This document shows, piece by piece, positions 57,379-64,000 of a DNA stretch of 64,000 nt. The notes under the pieces are model-generated. The model saw only the letters and a list, made by a program, of their open reading frames with translations, was not told where the DNA came from and ran no database searches. The position numbers were made by a program, and so were the translations under genes. Source of the DNA: Sclerodactyla briareus (lineage: Eukaryota > Echinodermata > Holothuroidea > Dendrochirotida > Sclerodactylidae). Each line of letters opens with the position of its first letter. Position 1 is the stretch's first letter. The stretch lies in assembly GCA_026419785.1 (NCBI GenBank), contig JAODTK010000422.1, positions 1 to 64,000 of the forward strand. Reading direction: 5' to 3'.

Positions 57379-58959
57379 AAGTCACTCAGTTGGTAATCGG
57401 GGCAATTTTCTCCGCTTTCGCATCATCCCTGCTGAATTTCTACATTCCCATTCACTGAATGCCATGTTGATGCTGGTTGGTCCTTATGTACAAGTATATC
57501 TGCTTTGAGGGTGGTAGGAATTGTGAAGGCCCCTTGTCTGAACTTGACCCGTAGCTGCGCTTGTTTATACATTAGGCTCGCCCCTAGGCGCACTACTCGA
57601 TTGACAAACTCGCGCAAACTTGCGTCTTGGAACCATTTAATACATGTGACCATGGGGTATGAGTGTTGAACTCAGTAGAAGCCATGTCGTGTAACCGCAG
57701 CCGTTATTACATCCCCATTTGAAAATGGTGATTCATTAATATCCACGAACTAGGCACACACGTACGCCCGGATTGATACAAAGCAAAATAAATTCAAACC
57801 GACACGGAAGGACCTACAACTTGGCTAATGAGGTATTTCCGCTGGTACTCTGTTTCCTGTTAATGCAGCTCAAACTATTCGCTACTGAGTGTTCTGACCT
57901 GCTTACAGGGTCGTACAAACGCTTTTACAAACTTCAACGTCACGGATCTTCCATTTTTGACAATGGGTTTGTTTATGATTGCGTTCAGGTTTATCGAAAT
58001 TATAAAATAGTGCATAATTTGCTTCGTTTTTTCCATACCAAAGGTAACATTTTACGCAGCTCACACACTAACGACGGAAATGAAGTCATAGCCCCATTAG
58101 CCAGTATATTTGTGTCATAGGAATCCCGACCCTAGCATTTTCAAAGCAACATTGGGATGATGAATATGTATACTTGGTGATGAGGAACTTAACGCATGGG
58201 TAAGGTGATGTAAGTATCAAGCGATATTCCTTAATATTTCAAATCAGATTACATGGTGTAGCTCGTGTAAAGCTTTACACATCCTGAATGGGACTCTCCT
58301 AGCCAGAACCCAAAGTTCCATTTTCCAATTTGAATCAAGAGCTATTCCAGCATGATTTCCATGTACGCTTTCGAAATGAAACGGATAGCAAGCCCGTTAA
58401 AAGGATCCGAAACGTTGATTAAACCCGAGTAAAAAGCCTGACATAGGTGTGATTGCGCGTGCCACTGCGACCCTCATAGTGAGACTGGCAACTTGGCTAC
58501 TCAATTTTGGCATTAATACGAATTCCGAGTCGAGCGCCGAATCTGTGTTTGACGCTCACTCTGCATGAACAGCCCGACCCTCGTCCTGATTCTGGAATTG
58601 CCGGCTGAAAGAGAATGATTCATCTTTTCATCCCTTTTTGTTCTTTTCTGTCGTCCCACCTCATCTACCTCTATCTGAATAATATTTTCCCCTCTAAGTT
58701 CATTCGCCTGCACTACATAGCGCCCACCCCACCCATTCCACGCTACCATATGTCATCTACCTTCTGACATGCTTCTCCGCCACCACCCCCGTCCTGGACT
58801 TTCTCTTCTCTTTTCCCCTACTCGACTGAACAATATTAATCTCTCCCCAGGATCCAACTGAACGTCTTATACAGCCTCTAACGTTCATTTTCTTTCAGCT
58901 TCTTATTTCCCACGGTTTCCTCGTTTTTTGATTCCTCGCCGCAGGCGGAAGGGTTCCAT
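57379..58959. other. Unassigned; one longer open frame
   Basis: A plus frame at 57,773-58,120 (115 codons, containing CSDLLTGSYKRFYKLQRHGS) is open but matches no family I know. No splice or promoter context was identified. Confidence 0.3.
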
Positions 58960-59418
58960 GCATCGTGTCCGTGCGTAGGTGTGGGTGTGTCTCTTTTGTG
59001 TGTGCGTGCGTGCGTGCGCTCACGCGCGCGCGTGGTGTGGTGCGTATGCGTCAAGCGGCAATTTGTCAGGATGTGACATGGGTCACTTGTTCCTCCTAAC
59101 CTCTCTTCTTTTTCCCCAGGAAGGATAAACAGGAATTGATGGTTTTCACGACAACCCCGTGTCGGCTCCCTTTACGAGTGTCACAAGTCTGGTCTGATGT
59201 CAGCTTCGCGATATTTACGAAGTGATTATTCACTTTCAATTAGGTCCCACATTCGGAGCAACTGAAAAACAACAGGTGCTCCTGCTGCGTGACGGTCGTG
59301 CGTAGGTTTGGGTGGTGTCCTTGTGTGTGGTGCGTGCTGCGTGCGCTCAACGCGCGCGCGTGCGTGTGCGGTGCGTGCGGGTGGTATATAGATATATATA
59401 TAGATTATTATATATATT

Positions 59419-59449
<31 letters not shown>

Positions 59450-59490
59450 GATACTATATAGATATATATATATATATAATATATAAGATG
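58960..59490. repeat. Duplicated GT/GC-rich block and (TA)n microsatellite
   Basis: Two blocks, 58,970-59,050 and 59,295-59,378, share GTGCGTAGGT, GTGTGTG, GCGTGCG and CTCACGCGCGCGCGTG. They are followed by (TA)n at about 59,385-59,490. Long alternating purine-pyrimidine tracts of this kind can adopt Z-DNA. Confidence 0.8.
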
Positions 59491-60499
59491 ACAAAAATAC
59501 ACGTAGCGGGATTCCTTTCCTTCGATGACCCTTGTATTAAAATTTCGACGTTACGGAAGGGTTTACTACGCTTCCTTCTTCTGACATACATATGTTACAT
59601 GTGCAATATACTATATACAAAGCAACTAGCCCCCGATTGACAGACCCCGACAGTTGCTATAGACAACCGCTATTCCTGTCGTGCATTATCGATCGACCTA
59701 GTTTGAAGGGGAACGCTTGGTCTACCCTTTTCACGGTTTTTATTCCGTGGGGGCTGGCCGTCCTTAGTTGTTATCCAGTATTGCTGCCTTTGTTCCCGTC
59801 GTGTTTTGTCACAGTTAGGCAGGCTACTAACCCAATAATTCAAATTTTAGTCCGAGCCCCCCAAAAATGGCGTGCCCTAGCGGATGTTGCGTTTTCTTGA
59901 TTTCAAAAATTGTCCTATGTCCTCTGGTCCTTCGGTCTTAGTTCACACCCCCAGTTTCACCTACATATTGTTTTGACAGTCTAGGCAGTTTTTTAGATAG
60001 AGGGAATGATTAGTGGTGCACGTGACTGAATCCCAAATCTGATACGTTTGACCAGAAAGAGTTACACCTGAAAGTGGTCGTTTCACTGAGAGCGCTACAC
60101 GTAACGCAGTTACGTTTGTGGGTCCGGTAGCAACCCTCCTGGCATTAGGGACAGCATTTGTGGAGAGTTTGCCCTAACGAGAGCTCCGCAGATGGGGCGT
60201 TGGCGGAAAAAGTACTTTGGGAGGGGAAGGAAGGAATTATTCTTCATAGATCCGACAGTTGCAAAAGTTGAATGCCTGTTTAAAATCTCTTGAGAGGCGG
60301 GAGGCGGGGATTTCTAGATATGGACTAGTGCGCGGTGTCTTTCACAGTGGGGTTTAGTATTGAACCCTGTGTTTGCGTTTTCAAACGCATAACAAATCGC
60401 AAACGGCAATATTCCCAATATTCGTAATACCTAAAATTGATAACTCGATAATACTGAAAAAACGGTAATGCGGTCGCACCTAAGTTATTAATTAAGCAG
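59491..60499. other. Nothing recognised
   Basis: No repeat or coding block was recognised. Confidence 0.35.
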
Positions 60500-61330
60500 A
60501 ACAACTAAAGAGACGGCCAGAGACCATGGTTTGTCCAACTTATGATCACCAAACACAGCTACACAGGCGTGCAGGGTAGTCCAGACTGGAAGCACTTGCC
60601 CACCTCCGTTACATCCTTTTCTGCAGTACACTTCGTAAGCTCTTGGCAACTTGCAGCAATGCGAGAGAGGGCTGTTCAGCATACATGCCAGGCCTTAAGG
60701 TCTCCTCTGGAGTATTTCCAGCCCCAGTCGGCAGGACTGATAGCTTCTGGGTTAGAAACGCGTGCTTGACTCCGACGATGCCGCCCTGGTAGGCCCGCAC
60801 GTTGGCATGTTCTTCTAGAGCAGCTCTGGTTGGCGGATTGGCATCATAAGGTATCTGCTTCCGTGCAAACAGATCCAACCTTGCATCTCTACACTGTGAC
60901 TCAGCACTGGATCTATCGTACATCCGTACAACAATTCTTCCAGACTCCTAACATCATCTCCCGAAACCTCTGTTGGGCAATGGCTGATGTCGCAAATGTG
61001 TCGTTGATTCACAGCCTTCTCATGTGAAGTAAAGCACCTTGTTCTTCCTGATTGGTTGGTAGAAAGGAGCTTGTACGTTCATGCTCGATGTTTTCTTAAG
61101 GCCAAACTCTTCTGTTTGCCTCTCTCATGGTGGGTACCATCCAGCTCAGCAAGGGCCGATCTGCAATGTCTTGGTCTCTGGACAAGCAAATCAGGTGAAT
61201 CCTCTTGAAGGGATTCTTCAGCTCTCCTTCAACACAGTTTGCAGTGCTTCTACTTTCGCGAAGACACGCCACTAGGCGCTGGAGTCTGTCATGATGCTTC
61301 CTTGCCTGGTACGCTCCTTCATGCCCGACA
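60500..61330 (-). pseudogene. Broken copy of a repeat-associated metazoan protein
   Basis: From high to low coordinates the minus strand gives DIADRPLLSWMVPTMREANR, EVSGDDVRSLEE, MYDRSSAESQCRDARLDLFA, RKQIPYDANPPTRAALEEHA, AYQGG, a PADWGWK block and a Cys-containing tail with GKCFQSGLPCTP. This follows, with several frameshifts, an uncharacterised family that I remember as abundant in cnidarian, mollusc and echinoderm genomes (pattern PPTRAALxxHxxRAAYQGG...WGW...CxxGC..CxCxxxxxxCTxLC). Its function is not known to me. Numerous breaks make an active gene unlikely. Confidence 0.55.
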
Positions 61331-61589
61331 TGGCCTCATAGCCATCTACTCGACGACCTCCTTCCTGCCCGCTTTCCTCCCAGTGCGTAGCCCGTTTTTT
61401 GTGTGGGGGGCGAAGTTAACTGATGGTCCCTATTCATTGATTGCGTTCTGCTTGGGGAGGGGTAAAGGTGAGGGGGTGTCCCCGCCCCTTTTGAATTTTT
61501 TTGGCGGCATTGAAGGCTTCGTGCGAAATGGTGCATATTTTTGCTTCTTGATCAATCTATTCCAGTGGCGATTTTTTCCTGATTTTTTC

Positions 61590-61730
61590 AAAACAATAGG
61601 TCATGTACCATCATGGGGAACACACACCAAGTATGAGCTTGATCCATCCAAATGGGTTCGTAATGTTATTGTGTTTACAAGCCAGTCATCACACCACATA
61701 CATACACACATACACTGACACATATATTCC
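61590..61730 (+). mobile_element. Satellite-bearing element, family 2: short copy
   Basis: AATAGGTCATGTACCATCAT, AACACACACCAAGTATGAGC, GTGTTTACAAGCCAGTCATC, a CATACATACACACATACAC tract and a degenerate TATTCCTTGACTTTCTCAG end match the family 2 copies at 0.8-2.4 and 11.2 kb. Confidence 0.6.
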
Positions 61731-61760
61731 TTGACTTTCTCAGTCCGACTCAAGGCCTCA

Positions 61761-62887
61761 ACTATGAGAACCAATGGTTCAGTAGCTCAAACCGACAAAA
61801 TTTTCATGATGTAGTGAACTGGTATGATGTGTTATTAGAATTGTACATTGATTTCAGATATGCTGACAGATGACACTGAGCGAGCATCATGGGAACAACT
61901 TCATTAGATAGATAGGAGATACACATAGTTTTCACCCAATGGCCCATTAGGCTCCTCAATGAAACCCCCCCCCCCCTTTGTACGTGACCTTTGGGTGGTC
62001 GAATGTTATATGTAGTGACTGGTATGATGTTATTAGAATGTACATTGATTTCATTTATGCTGTGACAGATGGCCACTGAGCGCGATCATGGAGATAAAAC
62101 TTCATTAGATAGATAGGAGATACATATTTCTCACACAATGGCCATTGGCTCCCTCAATGAACCCCGTTGTACCTGGACCTGGGGTGGTTCGAATGTCCAC
62201 CCGCAGTCAATGACTATTATGTCACAACTTCGTCAAATGGTCCATCAAAGGCATGAGGCATTTGAGGTCAAAAACATGCGAATTGCATATTAATCTACTA
62301 TTTGAACAGAATTGCCCAGTACCCCCTTTTTGTGACCATCCCTTACAATTCCTGTTGGACCCCTAATTCCTGACATAGTCAATGATTATATTGGTTTCCC
62401 TTATCTGGCAATCGGATAAACGCAGGAGAATTAGTGTTTTGCAGTTTTCCAACATCATGCCCATGTTTTGCCCCTTCCCCATTTGACCTTGACATTGAGG
62501 TGCTCAATGATGACCCATTGGCTAATAAATATTGTGACAAGTGTGGTCAGATACTCGAAGCATATATCAAGGGTCCAAAACGTGTATTTGCATATATTTA
62601 CACTTTGAACATATTTGCCTCCTACCCCCTTTAATTGACCTTTCACCTCCAATTCTGTACATGCACTAATCAATGGATTACCCTAATCAATTTATCAGTC
62701 AATCCCACCTACTCTCCAGAAGTAGCGTTTCACGTTCTCCATCATGACCCATTGTTGCCCCTGTAAAGCCAAAAAAAAAGTTTGGTCAAGAACATTTGGT
62801 GGCCAAAAAGTATAGGTAATACAGACTGGATAGATAGATGAAGACATGGCATCACAATAGCTCAACTAGCATAGCTGGTTGAGCTAA
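61761..62887 (+). mobile_element. Satellite-bearing element, family 1: second full-length copy
   Basis: The 5' end, ACTATGAGAACCAATGGTTC then AGTAGCTCAAACCG, matches the 5' end at 16,171. The core has a ~200-bp unit twice (61,811-62,009 and 62,010-62,205; shared TAGATAGATAGGAGATACA and ACTGAGCG), then a diverged region, GGATAGATAGATGAAG, and a perfect 3' hairpin at 62,857-62,886 (TAGCTCAACTAGC, ATA, GCTGGTTGAGCTA). No ORF. The core satellite differs in unit length from the 16-kb copy although both ends are shared. Confidence 0.72.
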
Positions 62888-63038
62888 AAATGAGAAAATT
62901 CATTAAAATGACAATAATAGGAAATCGCAGGTGTGTTGATCGCTATGGGTAACAAACACAAACAAACAAACACTTGGACTTCATGTAAGATGCTCAAACA
63001 TTATGATAAATAACAAAGAAATCAGTTAATTTAATGAT

Positions 63039-63390
63039 ATATGTGAGGTGTTATGTTAGGAGGTGTTATTGACACTGCTTCTTACCACATGCACTTGACT
63101 GATATGAAGACATACTGAGGGTGCATTTGAAAAATTGTTAAAAATGAAGTAGCATGTAACAAATATACTTAAAACTAGAATGAATAAAACAGCACATGTA
63201 CTGCATGTATGGATGTCACATCCTAATATTAAAAATATCATTAATTTTAATGCATATGAGCAGTTATGTTCGATGTTGTTATGTATGTATGTATGTTCGT
63301 ATGTACTTGACAGAAAAAAGACATATTGTGGGTGCATTTGAAAAATTGTTCAAAATGAATTTCCTGTAAACAAATTTTCTCAAACTAGCA
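63039..63390. repeat. ~210-bp direct duplication
   Basis: GGGTGCATTTGAAAAATTGT and the sequence around it occur at about 63,119 and 63,328. Upstream GTTATGTT...ACTTGAC blocks recur at the same spacing. A TATGTATGTATG tract lies in the second copy. Confidence 0.75.
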
Positions 63391-64000
63391 CAGATAACAT
63401 AGATCATTTCTACTACCCTGGCATATTCGTTCGTCGAGTTGTTTTAAAGTGATGTAAAATAAACTTTCAATCTTGATATCATCAACATCCGGGGGGGTGG
63501 AAGGAACATATAGAGTTGACGATAGACTCACACTAAATGTTGATAACCCCGTTCACCTAAGCACTTGAAAGGCGTCGGGCAATAGTCCCCTTTTCCAACG
63601 AACTAAGTTCTATTTTTTCTTATTCCAGTTATAGTTTTTGCATGTTACGGGGTTTTCAAAAGTGTGATTATGAATATATTGTTTTAGTGTGATTGAAATA
63701 CAATCCCTCCGGACCCTCCATCCCCACCCTCACCACCACAACACGAGAGGAAAAATAATCTCCTCTTTTTTTTTCTTCCGACTTCCACTGCACCCCCCAA
63801 ACTTATTTGTGGTGCAGTCTGCCCCCTGCCCCCCGCTGCCCTACGCCACTGTATCATCCATCTTCTTAAGCTCCTTGGTCCTAATTCATTGCCCCTCCAT
63901 CACTTTTATGACTGCTTGTTTGTTCGTGTCGCTATGGCAGAGACCTCTCTTTCAGATTTGTGAACAACAAATTCCCCTTGTTGAATTCCCTGGCTATGCC
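63391..64000. other. Nothing recognised apart from a transposon-like end
   Basis: At about 63,800-63,850 GCCCCCTGCCCCCCGCTGCC followed by CTACGCCACTG is the complement of the CAGTGGCGTAG word seen at ends of several animal DNA transposons. No partner end is visible. Confidence 0.35.

Noticed and set aside
57276..57508. Poly-Gln and poly-Thr ORFs
   Set aside because: They are produced by the (CAA)n microsatellite and have no conserved flanking domain.
61336..61718. 159-codon plus ORF (61,239-61,718)
   Set aside because: It crosses the antisense of the broken protein copy and the family 2 repeat and contains low-complexity stretches.

Overview
The window looks like intron-rich, transposon-laden nuclear DNA of an animal, most likely a marine invertebrate. 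There are no bacterial operons, ribosome sites or CRISPR arrays. Non-LTR retrotransposons, tRNA-derived SINEs, a hAT transposon, satellite-carrying repeats and short exons with GT/AG borders are all present. The repeat style would fit an echinoderm, but the exact group is not determined. Small indels interrupt almost every coding stretch, including conserved exons, and near-identical tandem units differ by single-base gaps. Either the assembly is poorly polished or much of the coding DNA is decayed.

The left half (about 91 to 33,778, minus strand) holds one recognisable cellular gene: a homologue of DIS3L, the RNase II/R-type 3'-5' exoribonuclease of the cytoplasmic exosome. I recover 16 exons by conserved peptide blocks and splice sites. 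The start codon lies near 33,778. E1 to E5 give the N-terminal/PIN-like region, E6 the region entering the first cold-shock domain, E8 and E9 the second cold-shock domain, and E10 to E19 the RNB catalytic domain. The S1 domain would lie beyond the left edge. At least three expected blocks were not found: most of CSD1, the piece after the YKMFYE block, and the piece before the YTHFTS block. The exon carrying the catalytic aspartates (15,605-15,747) sits at the end of a tandem array in which its 3' half plus the following intron is repeated about every 260-295 bp.

The DIS3L introns are packed with repeats: three copies of one LINE 3' tail, other LINE fragments on both strands, three or four tRNA-like SINEs, a MITE-like inverted-repeat element, and two families of satellite-bearing elements. 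Both of those families share one design: a core of long tandem repeats, then a simple repeat, then a 3' hairpin. That is the layout described for non-autonomous Helentrons.

The right half (about 34-64 kb) shows no convincing host gene. It contains a 153-bp satellite array, a Ty3/Gypsy RT fragment, a fold-back element, three long decayed LINEs (37.7-38.7, 39.1-41.9 and 46.3-49.8 kb, plus strand), a nearly complete hAT element with TIRs, an 8-bp target duplication and the C-terminal half of its transposase (42,026-43,285), a minus-strand LINE (52.1-52.9 kb), short GC-rich dispersed repeats, microsatellites, and a broken copy of a repeat-associated protein family (60.5-61.3 kb, minus).
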